The notes under the pieces: generated by a model
Databases searched by the model: none
What the model saw: the letters and a program-made list of their open reading frames with translations, nothing else
Told to the model about the DNA's origin: nothing
NCBI GenBank assembly: GCA_002399735.1
Contig: DHEF01000039.1
Coordinates: 131,577-195,576 of the forward strand
Length of the DNA: 64,000 bases
DNA from: Chitinophagaceae bacterium UBA4857
Lineage (GTDB): Bacteria > Bacteroidota > Bacteroidia > Chitinophagales > Chitinophagaceae
Direction of reading: 5' to 3'
Translations under genes and position numbers: made by a program
In this document: positions 32,200 to 40,314 of the stretch, piece by piece
How positions within the stretch are numbered: the stretch's first letter is position 1
How the letters are laid out: the number at the start of each line of letters is the position of its first letter

Positions 32200-32703
32200 A
32201 TGGACTTCGACCCAACATACAAATATGGCGACACAGACCTTACCAATGAAGACAATTTGGTCTGTTGGAAATTCGCCGAACTGATAAAAAACTTAATCAC
32301 ACTTTCAAGTTCCGCAGACAGACAGGCAGAAATTATTGGCATTGGAGCAACTTGTGATGAAATGGTTATTGACTTTGACTCTTATTTTACATTGTCGTAT
32401 AAAAGCTACCTTGACAATGGTTTGTTGACCGTTGACCAATTCGAAACTCTCAAAGAACTTGACACATATTTTGAAGACCGTAGCGGCGACAAATCGCCAG
32501 ATTTTTGGGACGATTTTCTTTTGGACACAAATCCAGAATGGCAAATAGTTAGACAAAAAGCCAAAATGATATTAGGCTTGCTTGGAATGCAAGACTTGAC
32601 AATTGAGTTTGATAGAGAAGAAAAATATGAAATGACAGACAAAGGAAAACAAATAACGATGCAATCAACAAAAACTCGACTGTTAAGACAAAACGCCAGC
32701 TAA
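32200..32703 (+). CDS. hypothetical acidic protein (cassette gene)
   Basis: The 167-residue protein is acidic and soluble, with LVCWKFAELIKNLITLSSSADRQ, VIDFDSYFTLSYKSYLDNGLLT, FETLKELDTYFEDRSGDKSPDFWDDFLL and WQIVRQKAKMILGLLGM. It resembles small immunity-type proteins in composition only. Its TAA stop (32701-32703) lies within the left end of attC-like site B. Confidence 0.7.
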   Translation: MDFDPTYKYGDTDLTNEDNLVCWKFAELIKNLITLSSSADRQAEIIGIGATCDEMVIDFDSYFTLSYKSYLDNGLLTVDQFETLKELDTYFEDRSGDKSPDFWDDFLLDTNPEWQIVRQKAKMILGLLGMQDLTIEFDREEKYEMTDKGKQITMQSTKTRLLRQNAS

Positions 32704-32895
32704 CATTAGGTTTTATGCAACGAACAGGACTTGACCTTGTAACATTAACTACTTGCAAATCCCAGCTTCAGTTCCAGCAGACGAATAACTATCAGCTTTT
32801 TGTACTTAACTTCATCAACATATTTTCAATCAGCAACGATCATGGGCGGACGGAATACTAATTCCCAACCTGGATAAAGCCCTGCTCGTTAATCG
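32697..32895 (+). repeat. attC-like site B
   Basis: The left end CAGCTAAC (32697-32704) is the exact 8-nt complement of GTTAGCTG at 32161-32168. GGTTTTATGCA (32709-32719) pairs with TGGATAAAGCC (32871-32881) at 9 of 11. The right end is GTTAATCG (32888-32895). The long inner part is nearly that of site A, implying a recent common origin. Confidence 0.8.
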
Positions 32896-32912
32896 TAACT
32901 TGCAAACACAAT

Positions 32913-33128
32913 TTATAGTAAAAAAATCTTTGCAAGCGATACTTCGAGTGCTTGAGAGATTTCATACAATGAGTAAAGCGAAGGAGCGACTTTCCCATTT
33001 TCAATTCTTTCTATTGACTGACGATCCTTATTACAAGCCCTTGCAAGATCTGCCTGGCTCCAATTCTTTTGGGTGCGAAGTTGAACAATTCTTTGACCCA
33101 CTTTTTTTTGAAGTTCTTCTTTATTCAC
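32913..33128 (-). CDS. XRE-family HTH regulator, partner of SymE-like protein
   Basis: The 71-residue protein is one Cro/C1-type domain: VGQRIVQLRTQKNWSQADLARACNKDRQSIERIENGKVAPSLYSLYEISQALEVSLAKIF. It starts with GTG at 33128, as does its paralogue at 12008. It is divergent from the SymE-like gene, with two operator-like sites in between. By analogy with other such pairs it represses both genes and may act as the antitoxin-side regulator. It is the only minus-strand gene in the plus-strand cassette array. Confidence 0.9.
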   Translation of the reverse strand: MNKEELQKKVGQRIVQLRTQKNWSQADLARACNKDRQSIERIENGKVAPSLYSLYEISQALEVSLAKIFLL

Positions 33129-33160
33129 AACCCAAAGTCTGACTTTTATTTCAAAAAAAT

Positions 33161-33221
33161 GTCATCACGAGTGTTGACGATATTAAATTTTTCAATTACT
33201 TTTGTCATCACAAGAGTTGAC
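33161..33221 (+). promoter_or_regulatory. SymE-like promoter covered by two tandem operators
   Basis: Operator 1, GTCATCAC-GA-GTGTTGAC (33161-33178), is an 8-bp inverted repeat with one mismatch. Operator 2, GTCATCAC-AA-GAGTTGAC (33204-33221), is a diverged copy ending 1 bp before the ATG. A Bacteroidota promoter fits between them: TTG at 33174-33176 in operator 1 and TACTTTTG (33197-33204, exact TANNTTTG) touching operator 2, with a 20-bp spacer. Repressor on both sites would block the -33 and -7 elements. Confidence 0.75.
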
Positions 33222-33222
33222 A

Positions 33223-33402
33223 ATGGAAAAACTTAGAAAGAAAAAGGTTTATACTAAATTTCGGAGCAGGACTTACGACAATATAACTATTCCCGAGATT
33301 CGCCTGGAAGGCAAGTGGCTTGAGAAGCTTGGATTTAAAGAAGGAGAAACTATAATAATACAGCAGGAGACAAACAAGCTTACTATAATGATTTTGCAAT
33401 GA
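33223..33402 (+). CDS. SymE-like toxin (SpoVT/AbrB-fold)
   Basis: I start at ATG 33223, right after operator 2; a TTG at 33202 would place the operator inside the gene. The 59-residue product MEKLRKKKVYTKFRSRTYDN-ITIPEIRLEGKWLEKLGF-KEGETIIIQQETNKLTIMIL matches the SymE family core: P-x-IRLxGKWLxxxGFxxGxxxxIxxxxxxLxI. In E. coli SymE is an SOS-induced toxin with an AbrB-like fold, controlled by antisense RNA; here control seems to be by the divergent XRE protein. It is intact, unlike the copy at 11769-11951. Confidence 0.85.
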   Translation: MEKLRKKKVYTKFRSRTYDNITIPEIRLEGKWLEKLGFKEGETIIIQQETNKLTIMILQ

Positions 33403-33419
33403 CCAGCATCTGCGCATGA

Positions 33420-33581
33420 CATTGACATTGGGTTTGCTGCTATGCGGGCTTACGAATAAATGCTCATTTTTTAGTCGCTATTAGCTTCAGTTTCATCAAA
33501 CGAATTACTATCAGTTTTTGTACTTAACTTCATCAACATATTTTCAATCAGCAGCGGTTATGGGCGGTAGTATGTTAATTG
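33420..33581 (+). repeat. attC-like site F (degenerate)
   Basis: The left end CATTGAC complements GTTAATCG only partly (5 of 7), but the following ATTGGGTTTGCTGCTATGC matches the left arms of other sites. The middle, TGTACTTAACTTCATCAACA, is shared with sites A and B. The right end is GTTAATTG (33574-33581). The arms pair poorly, so this may be a hybrid of two sites. Confidence 0.6.
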
Positions 33582-33612
33582 TTTCTCTACACATAGTTAT
33601 GCTCATTTTGTA

Positions 33613-34344
33613 TTGTTTTTAGAAACCATTTTTACCGTTATGAGGATAGCAGTTATAATAATATTTGGACTTATAGTACTGGCATTTTTGATAGTTTCAT
33701 TTTCTAAAATCAAAAAAAATGAGATTGCTTCGTCTCCGTCAAAATTATCAAGTCTTGCATCAATATCAGGACAAAGGTTTGTAGACTCTTTAAATGAACT
33801 CGGTTATTTTAAATATACTGATACAAATAATTTAGACACACTAAAAAAAGAAATTGAAGACGTATTTGACAGAGCAAAAGTTTTGAGCACGGCTTACATT
33901 GAAAAACCACCATTCCAACCATTCTGTTACCGACTTTATAGTTGTGACGGTGAAACTTTGTTTGAAGTAGGTGGAGTTGAAGAATATTTAAAGGATATAA
34001 AGCCAACGTTTGACAAATTAAACATTCCTTTACAATGGAGAGATGATTATTTTAGTGAAGATGCTACCGAACACTCTATAGTTATTAATGATAAAAAATA
34101 TTTTCCATTTAAAGGCAACCCAAATGACTTAAAAACCTGGGGGTTGGCAACGAAGAATTTTGTAGAAATTATTAATGACCAATTGAGCATTCATAAATCA
34201 AATGAAAGAGTCTATCCGATTTTGTTTAATAATGACGGCCATATAATTTTCTTAACAGACAAACAATATCAATTTGTTTCAAAGTACTTAAACAAAATAG
34301 AAAGACCGATGGAAGTCAATTTATGGTGGCAGACATTCAAATAA
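33613..34344 (+). CDS. hypothetical membrane-anchored protein (cassette gene)
   Basis: The 243-residue protein has one N-terminal TM helix (IAVIIIFGLIVLAFLIVSF) and a soluble domain of ~200 residues with FVDSLNELGYFKYTDTNNLDTLKKEIEDVF, YCRLYSCDGETLFEVGGVEEYL-like and WGLATKNFVEIINDQL. I do not recognise it. It is the last gene of the plus-strand array and ends just before a truncated site. Confidence 0.7.
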   Translation: MFLETIFTVMRIAVIIIFGLIVLAFLIVSFSKIKKNEIASSPSKLSSLASISGQRFVDSLNELGYFKYTDTNNLDTLKKEIEDVFDRAKVLSTAYIEKPPFQPFCYRLYSCDGETLFEVGGVEEYLKDIKPTFDKLNIPLQWRDDYFSEDATEHSIVINDKKYFPFKGNPNDLKTWGLATKNFVEIINDQLSIHKSNERVYPILFNNDGHIIFLTDKQYQFVSKYLNKIERPMEVNLWWQTFK

Positions 34345-34348
34345 AACA

Positions 34349-34400
34349 GCGCACAATATTGGCTTATTCAAGCTGGATATAACAGTATATCACCAACTAA
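34349..34400 (+). repeat. truncated attC-like site G at the array end
   Basis: GCACAATATTGGCTTATTCA then AGCTGGATATAACAG aligns to the left half of site A (CCAACATTGGGTTTTATGCA then AGTTGGGCTTAACC). No right half follows; instead comes the terminator of the aldo/keto reductase gene. The array therefore ends by deletion or fusion here. Confidence 0.6.
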
Positions 34401-34424
34401 TTTTTCATTCTGAGATAGCAGTAA

Positions 34425-34456
34425 AAAACAGCCGGACAAACTTGCCCGGCTGTTTA
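34425..34456 (-). terminator. rho-independent terminator of the aldo/keto reductase gene
   Basis: ACAGCCGG (34428-34435) and CCGGCTGT (34446-34453) form an 8-bp stem. On the minus strand it is followed by TTTTTTAC. It lies ~20 bp past the stop codon. Confidence 0.85.
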
Positions 34457-34474
34457 AAAACTTAAATATTACAA

Positions 34475-35428
34475 CTACTTACTTGCAGTATCTAATAATT
34501 CTAAGTCGTCTTTATCTAATTGCAGTTGTACGGCTGCAACTAATGTAGCTAATTGGTCTTTACTGGTTGCGCTGGCAATAGGTGCGCCAATATTGGGCTG
34601 AGCCAGTAACCAGGCCAATGCTACTGATGCAGGTGTACTATTGTGTTTTGCGGCTACCGTATCTAATGCTTGTAAAACGCCTAAGCCTTTTTCGGTTAAA
34701 TATTGTTTGGCGCCCTGGCCACGTACGCTTTTGCTTAAGTCGGCTTCGGAGCGGTACTTGCCGGTTAAAAAACCTGCGGCTAATGCCCAGTACGGAAAAA
34801 CTGTTAAACCATGTTCCGCAGCAATGGGTGCGTAATCCGTTTCGTATTTGCTACGCTCTACCAAATTATAATGTGGTTGTAACGCCTGGTATTTTGGTAA
34901 GCCATTTTTTTCGGCTAGTGTTAAAGACTCTTTTAATCTATCAGGCGGTACATTGGATGCTGCTATGTACCGTACTTTACCTTCTTTAATTAAAGTATCG
35001 TAGGCAGTTAAAGTTTCTTCTATTGGTGCAAAGCCTTCATCAATATGCGTGTAATACAAATCAATATAATCGGTTTGTAAATTTTTTAATGATTGCTCCG
35101 CTTGTTTAATAATATAATTGGCTTTTAAACCTTTGCGGCCATCACCATGATCCCAACCTACTTTGGTGGCAATTACCACATCTTTGCGGTTGTTGCGTTG
35201 TTTGGTCCAGTTACCAATAATTTTTTCTGATTCGCCGCCTTTGTTACCGGGTACCCAAACCGAATAAGTATCTGCCGTATCAATAAAATTAAAACCTGCT
35301 TGTGTAAAAGCATCTAAGATGTCAAAAGATTGGGTTTCGTTTAATGTCCACCCAAAAACATTGCCACCTAAATTAAGTGGTGCTACCTGTAAATTGCTGT
35401 TGCCAATGTTTATTTTTTGTATTGCCAT
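34475..35428 (-). CDS. aldo/keto reductase
   Basis: The 317-residue protein is a standard NADPH-dependent TIM-barrel reductase: NFIDTADTYSVW (catalytic Asp and Tyr), VIATKVGWDHGDG (Lys), DYIDLYYTHID (His), ALQPHYNLVERS, and the NADPH-binding GAPIASATSKDQLATLV near the C-terminus. The sequence is of the YajO/Gfo-like AKR group. The substrate is unknown. It is monocistronic with its own terminator. Confidence 0.93.
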   Translation of the reverse strand: MAIQKINIGNSNLQVAPLNLGGNVFGWTLNETQSFDILDAFTQAGFNFIDTADTYSVWVPGNKGGESEKIIGNWTKQRNNRKDVVIATKVGWDHGDGRKGLKANYIIKQAEQSLKNLQTDYIDLYYTHIDEGFAPIEETLTAYDTLIKEGKVRYIAASNVPPDRLKESLTLAEKNGLPKYQALQPHYNLVERSKYETDYAPIAAEHGLTVFPYWALAAGFLTGKYRSEADLSKSVRGQGAKQYLTEKGLGVLQALDTVAAKHNSTPASVALAWLLAQPNIGAPIASATSKDQLATLVAAVQLQLDKDDLELLDTASK

Positions 35429-36010
35429 AATAATGTAGAATATGATTAATTATACAGCAATAACAATGGGGCTTATGTTTTGTTGGCGGTGGTGGTAATT
35501 AAGTATGGTTGTGCTATCTGTTTTAAAAACACCAAACCCAATGTCTTTTGCAGGTACTCCTTTTACTTTTTTTCTTGGCAAAAAAAGTAACAAAAAAGCC
35601 AAGTCTTGTCCAATGTGTATTCCGCCTGCAAGAGTCTGTTTTTGTATAGCACAGCAAGCCGGAACCGTACAGCCGCTTGGCTACAGGCTCTTTTTTCGGC
35701 CGGTCGTTTTTAGGTAAATTGTTCTATTGTTGGGTACAGTTTTTTTGGCTATGGCCGAAAAACGCCGTTTCGCCACCGGCTGTACTTACACTGCGGACAA
35801 GACGAAGTCCTAACTATACATCTACTATTATAACTTACATTTTTGGGGGTCGGTTTAATTTTAGTTTTTTCGCTGTTTTCCTCCGTGAAAAACCTCTGTG
35901 TAAATCAGTGATGGAATAACGGCGAATCTGCTGCTGATTAGCGATATGCAGCACAAGAGTGCGACGCAACGGAAGCCGATTAGTATTACTGCTGCTGACT
36001 AACAAAAAAA
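35429..36010. other. non-coding gap with dispersed repeats
   Basis: This 580-bp gap holds TACTTTTTTTCTTGGC, an inverted repeat with GCAAAAAAAGTA (about 35567-35592) of a kind common in Bacteroidota intergenic regions. An R2-family copy lies at 35929-35998 (CTGATTAGCGA, GAGTGCGACGCAACG), and its end, TAGTATTACTGCTGCTGAC, is also found in family C copy 1. The short frames here (e.g. 35505-35717) do not look like proteins. Confidence 0.6.
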
Positions 36011-36715
36011 TTAAACTCCCGCATATAGTAAAAATATGGCCAGTTGTTTATGCATATCCGGTGGTTGTTGTTTCCACTGTGCTATGGTTTTTGTTTTTAC
36101 CCATTGGTTGGGTGCGGTAAGGTTTACGGCAATGCATAATTGCGTGGAGGGCTGCGCTGTTTTTAAAATACTTTCCAGCAACTGGTTGTTACGGTAAGGC
36201 GTTTCTATAAAAATTTGTGTGCTGTTTTTTTTGCGTGAGTAATCTTCCAGCTCTTTTATTTGTTTCATACGCAGGGCATTGTCAATAGGCATGTAACCCA
36301 CAAACTGAAATTGTTGTCCGTTCATACCACTTGCCATTAGGGCCAAGAGTATAGAGCTTGGGCCTGTTAACGGATTAACAATAGCGCCTGCTTGTTGCGC
36401 TACACCAATTAATATTTGTCCGGGATCGGCAACGCCGGGGCAACCGGCCTCGCTAACAATACCAATGGTTTTGTTTTGTTGCAGTGCGGTTTTAAATTTA
36501 TTTATTACATCGGCCTCGGCTTTATGTATGGTATGCCATTCGTAATTATCAATAACCATGGCACTCCACAGTTGTTTAAAATACCTGCGGGCACTGCGTT
36601 CGTTTTCGGTAAAAAAAACTTCGCATTTTTGTACTGCTTCGGTTACATATGCGGGTACTGCATTTAACCCATCGGGGTGTAAAAAACAGGGAATTAAATA
36701 TACGGTTGCTGCCAT
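36011..36715 (-). CDS. RsmI-like tetrapyrrole-methylase-family SAM methyltransferase
   Basis: The 234-residue protein has the TP-methylase signatures of the RsmI (YraL) family: VYLIPCFLHPDG, IGIVSEAGCPGVADPG, GAIVNPLTGPSSILLALMASGM, FVGYMP, and TQIFIETPYRNN. RsmI 2-prime-O-methylates C1402 of 16S rRNA; many Bacteroidota carry this shorter second paralogue, whose substrate is less certain. It stands alone on the minus strand. Confidence 0.88.
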   Translation of the reverse strand: MAATVYLIPCFLHPDGLNAVPAYVTEAVQKCEVFFTENERSARRYFKQLWSAMVIDNYEWHTIHKAEADVINKFKTALQQNKTIGIVSEAGCPGVADPGQILIGVAQQAGAIVNPLTGPSSILLALMASGMNGQQFQFVGYMPIDNALRMKQIKELEDYSRKKNSTQIFIETPYRNNQLLESILKTAQPSTQLCIAVNLTAPNQWVKTKTIAQWKQQPPDMHKQLAIFLLYAGV

Positions 36716-36766
36716 GCCGTAAAGAAACGAAAAACAATTTTATTGTAGCTGTTTAATAACAGGACA

Positions 36767-36792
36767 TAAAAAAAGGCCGCAGTTGCGGCCCT
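36767..36792 (-). terminator. rho-independent terminator of the lipoprotein gene
   Basis: GGCCGCA-GT-TGCGGCC (36775-36790) is a perfect 7-bp stem and on the minus strand is followed by seven T. It lies ~10 bp past the stop codon at 36801. Confidence 0.88.
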
Positions 36793-36800
36793 TTGTATTT

Positions 36801-37352
36801 TTACAAACCTACTTTTAGTAAGTAGGTAATTCTTGCTTTACATATAAGCGTAGTAGTTGTTTTTCTGTTACCCTTGTACTCAAAAGTGTAAGCCAGTTTA
36901 TTACTCTTTAAATAATCTACCAGGTCAACACTGCTGTTAACAGGCACTTCCATGCTATAAGCTTGCGCCGGAGTGGTGGTAATGGCCGCAAAAGTGGTAT
37001 TGGTAGGCTTTGTATCCGATTTTAAGGACAATGAAAACTTATTTAAAGCCTGAAAATTATCATCGGCAACACTCGTAGCAGTTGTACTAACCACGCAGGC
37101 ATCTACTTTAGCCGATTTAATATTTTCAATCCCTAAGCTACTGTTTTCGGCTTTAATGGCTACATCCAGTGTGTTGGCTACATTGTCATATACTTCAGTA
37201 ATGTTTTCAGCAGTTTGGGTAATGGGGTCAATTTCAAAATTTACTTCAACGGTTGTTTTTACATTTACTTTAATCAGGTCTTTTGCTTTATCGCAACCGG
37301 TAAATAACAGAACAGCACCAAAAAGTGCGCAGGCAGAGAGGATACGTTTCAT
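36801..37352 (-). CDS. hypothetical lipoprotein
   Basis: The 183-residue protein has a lipoprotein signal (RILSACALFGAVLLFTGC, lipid Cys20). The mature part is strand-rich with repeated Val/Thr (INVKTTVEVNFEIDPITQTAEN-like, SMEVPVNSSVDLVDYLKSNK, YEFKYKGN-like). I know no family. It is monocistronic with a strong terminator. Confidence 0.8.
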   Translation of the reverse strand: MKRILSACALFGAVLLFTGCDKAKDLIKVNVKTTVEVNFEIDPITQTAENITEVYDNVANTLDVAIKAENSSLGIENIKSAKVDACVVSTTATSVADDNFQALNKFSLSLKSDTKPTNTTFAAITTTPAQAYSMEVPVNSSVDLVDYLKSNKLAYTFEYKGNRKTTTTLICKARITYLLKVGL

Positions 37353-37490
37353 GAGTTTTTAAGGTTTAGGTTTAAAAGTTTAGGCCGCAAATGTATAAGC
37401 ACAAAAGCAGATTTTATACAATTGGCCCCAAAATATTTATACAAACGATAATACACTTGGGATTATTACTTGTGTGAGTAAAAAGAGGAG

Positions 37491-38240
37491 CTAGTCTTTA
37501 CGTACTTCGTGTATGGTAAGTGTGGCCGCAACAATGGCATAGGCCGGTGCAAAAATGATAACCAGGTGCATGAGGTAAAAAATAATGCCGTTGCCTACTG
37601 CAAGCCCTTTATGCAAACTAACAAACTTGTTGCTTTGTTTACGGGTAAAACCATCCTGGCGGGCCATGCTATAGTCTAACATAGAAAAACCATAATAGTA
37701 GGAGTCCAGTAGTAAGGCAATTACCGGAGTTATCCAACCAACAACAGGTATTAATGCCAGTAATAATAAACCACATAAATACATTAACTGCCGTGGTAAA
37801 TTGCGTAGTGCTGTTTTAATACCTTTTAAACAGTCGGCTTTAAAAGTGGCAGCGTTAAATTCGTAGGGGCGACCATTAATAATACTTTCTATTTTTTCAC
37901 TGAGTATGGTAAACACCGGCGAGCCCAATATGAGCATAATATATTTAAACAGGGCAATACAGGTAAGCATTAATACAAGCCGCAATACCAGTCCGCCCAT
38001 TACAAACAAAAAACTTAAAAAAGTATTGTGTTCATTTTGTAACCATGCTTCAATGCCCAGCTTGTTGCTAAGTAAGGTAATAGCATCGTTGGCATAACCC
38101 CAGAAAAAATACATACCGGTAATAACCAATGCCGAATAAATAATGCCGGGTATTAACACCCAGTTCCAAAGCTTGTATTGCTTTAAGAACTGATGCGCCT
38201 TACTATAGGCCTGAAATGCTATAATAATTTCCTTTAACAA
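37491..38240 (-). CDS. EI24-domain (CysZ-like) membrane protein
   Basis: The 249-residue protein shows the EI24/CysZ layout: FQAYSKAHQFLKQYKLWNWVLIPGIIYS at the N-terminus, paired TM hairpins (LVLMLTCIALFKYIMLILGSPVFTILSEKIES) and the WITPVIALLLDSYYYGFSMLDYSMAR motif. E. coli CysZ imports sulfate; most Bacteroidota members are uncharacterised. No sulfur gene is adjacent here. Confidence 0.85.
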   Translation of the reverse strand: MLKEIIIAFQAYSKAHQFLKQYKLWNWVLIPGIIYSALVITGMYFFWGYANDAITLLSNKLGIEAWLQNEHNTFLSFLFVMGGLVLRLVLMLTCIALFKYIMLILGSPVFTILSEKIESIINGRPYEFNAATFKADCLKGIKTALRNLPRQLMYLCGLLLLALIPVVGWITPVIALLLDSYYYGFSMLDYSMARQDGFTRKQSNKFVSLHKGLAVGNGIIFYLMHLVIIFAPAYAIVAATLTIHEVRKD

Positions 38241-38396
38241 AATTTGCTACCAAGTGGGTAAAAGTAAGGGTTATCAATTAAAAATAGGAAGTCTTTCGTA
38301 TAAAAATATTGCCAAAATTTTGCGCAAATTTTAAGACAAGCTTATTGTTGCGCAGATAATATACCGTTGTTAGTGTTAGGTAGGATGGCTGTATAG

Positions 38397-39707
38397 TTAT
38401 TGATCCAGATTATCTTTAATAATATCTTCCGAGTCCTGTACATTATTAAAAGCCAGTTCCATTTTGCTGCGGTCAAACTCTTTTTCGTTATTGGCCAGCC
38501 AGATGGTTGCTACACCATTGCCAATAAAATTGGTAATAGCACGGGCTTCGGACATAAAACGATCTACGCCTAATAACAAAGCCAGACCCTCAATAGGTAT
38601 AACCTTTATTGCAGTAAGTGTACTGGCCAACACCACAAAACCGCTACCCGTAACACCGGCGGCACCTTTTGATGTTAACATGAGTATACCAATAATACTG
38701 GCTATTTGCCCCATAGTTAAAGTAACATCGTACACCTGCGCCAAAAAAATCATACACATGGACAGGTAGATCGTTGTACCGTCCAGGTTGAAAGAATAAC
38801 CCGTAGGTACTACTAAACCTACAACCGGTTTACTACAACCCATGCGTTCCAGTTTTTCCATCAGGTTGGGCAAAGCTGCTTCGGATGATGATGTGCCTAA
38901 TACAATTAACAACTCCTCCCGAATGTATTTTAAAAACCGTATCAGGCTTATTTTGTATTGCCTTAGTATTACCCATAGTATAACAAAAATAAAAATGGCC
39001 ATGGTGGCATATACCGTAAGCATTAATTTGCCTAAAGGCAATAAAGTAGCAATACCATATTTGCTAATGGTATAAGCCATACCCCCAAAAGCACCAATGG
39101 GCGCCAGCAACATTACCCGATGCAAATATTTAAAGACAAACTTTGATAGTTTTTGGAACACGGGTATAATAACATCCTTTTTTTTATAGCCGTTTAATAA
39201 TACACCCGACACTAGCGCAGCTAATAAAACTTGCAGGGTTGAATTTTCTTTAAAAAACTGCCACCAGCTAAATGCTTCAGCAGCGGTGTACTGGCTTATA
39301 TCGCCACCGGATACTGCAGATGTATCAACACCCGAGCCTGGCTGTATTAATAAGGCAACGGCCACACCAATAACCAATGCAAATGTGGTAACTACTTCAA
39401 AATATAAAAGTGCTTTGGCGCCCACACGCCCCACTTTTTTTAGGTTACCCATACTTACAATGCCTAACGTAATGGTAAGAAAAATGATGGGGTTAATAAA
39501 GAGTTTTACAATACTGATAAAACCATTACCCAAAAATTCGCTGAACGTATTGCTTATTTTCATTTGCTGGCCCAGCAAATGAAAACTATGACTTTTTTCA
39601 AAAATTTTTTGTTGTGCCAGTTGCGGCGCATAATGGCCTACCAATATACCGGCAGTAATAGCTATCAATACCCAAAATGTAAGGTTAGTGAACAGTTTTT
39701 TTAGCAT
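38397..39707 (-). CDS. dicarboxylate/amino acid:cation symporter (DAACS family)
   Basis: The 436-residue protein has eight TM segments and the two re-entrant hairpins of the glutamate/dicarboxylate transporters: a Ser-rich HP1 (LGTSSSEAALPNLMEKL), TM7 with SFNLDGTTIY (the NMDGT-type cation motif), and HP2 with TSKGAAGVTGSGFVVLAST, then DRFMSEARAITNFIGNGVATI in TM8. It takes up C4-dicarboxylates or acidic amino acids with H+ or Na+. Monocistronic. Confidence 0.94.
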   Translation of the reverse strand: MLKKLFTNLTFWVLIAITAGILVGHYAPQLAQQKIFEKSHSFHLLGQQMKISNTFSEFLGNGFISIVKLFINPIIFLTITLGIVSMGNLKKVGRVGAKALLYFEVVTTFALVIGVAVALLIQPGSGVDTSAVSGGDISQYTAAEAFSWWQFFKENSTLQVLLAALVSGVLLNGYKKKDVIIPVFQKLSKFVFKYLHRVMLLAPIGAFGGMAYTISKYGIATLLPLGKLMLTVYATMAIFIFVILWVILRQYKISLIRFLKYIREELLIVLGTSSSEAALPNLMEKLERMGCSKPVVGLVVPTGYSFNLDGTTIYLSMCMIFLAQVYDVTLTMGQIASIIGILMLTSKGAAGVTGSGFVVLASTLTAIKVIPIEGLALLLGVDRFMSEARAITNFIGNGVATIWLANNEKEFDRSKMELAFNNVQDSEDIIKDNLDQ

Positions 39708-40314
39708 GCAATACTTTGTACTTGTAATATAAAGATTTAAAATAAGGAAAGAAAATATTGTCAGGCTGAGCTTGACGAAGCTATTTGAAATTGTCTGACC
39801 TTTTCAATGAGATAATATTATATTAGTTAGCATTTTTATTTTGTTGTCGGCAGTAGTGCTACTATCATCGCCTGTTGTGTCACTCACTTGTGCACCTGTA
39901 ACTTTACTCAGCATTGTGCAAGGTGCACCCCGATTTATCGGTGGTACTGCAACAACGCGGAGCATCAATGAGGCTTATACAATAACTAAATCGAATTAAT
40001 TCTTCTGGCCACTTTGTGTATAACCCCGAGCTTGGCACAGTGTGTTTGATTCGGGGCAGTATCCCGTTTCTAACCTCGTGTTAACTCCGCTATTCGGAGC
40101 TGTTCCTGGTATTTTAATCGCGGCCGTTTGGTAATTCTATTCAGCACGCTGTAAGCGTCCTTCTTATATTGTAAATCCTCATTACCAAATTTTTAAATCA
40201 TCAAATTTCCAAATTGTCCTAAATACCCGTATCAGGGTATAACCATACCCAAAAGCTTTTGTTTCTTGCAGGTATTGAAATTATAACAGTTAACTAAACC
40301 AAACCTATACAAAT
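39708..40314. other. non-coding gap, no gene recognised
   Basis: About 600 bp between the symporter and lipoprotein genes. A short inverted repeat, GTGCAAGGTGCACC (39918-39931), and CCCCGATTTATCGGTGG follow one another. I see no gene and no close match to the C, R2 or R3 repeat families. Confidence 0.5.

Noticed and set aside
35505..35919. Two overlapping plus-strand open frames
   Set aside because: They translate dispersed intergenic repeats and low-complexity sequence (FTFFLGKKSNKKAK), not a protein-like sequence.
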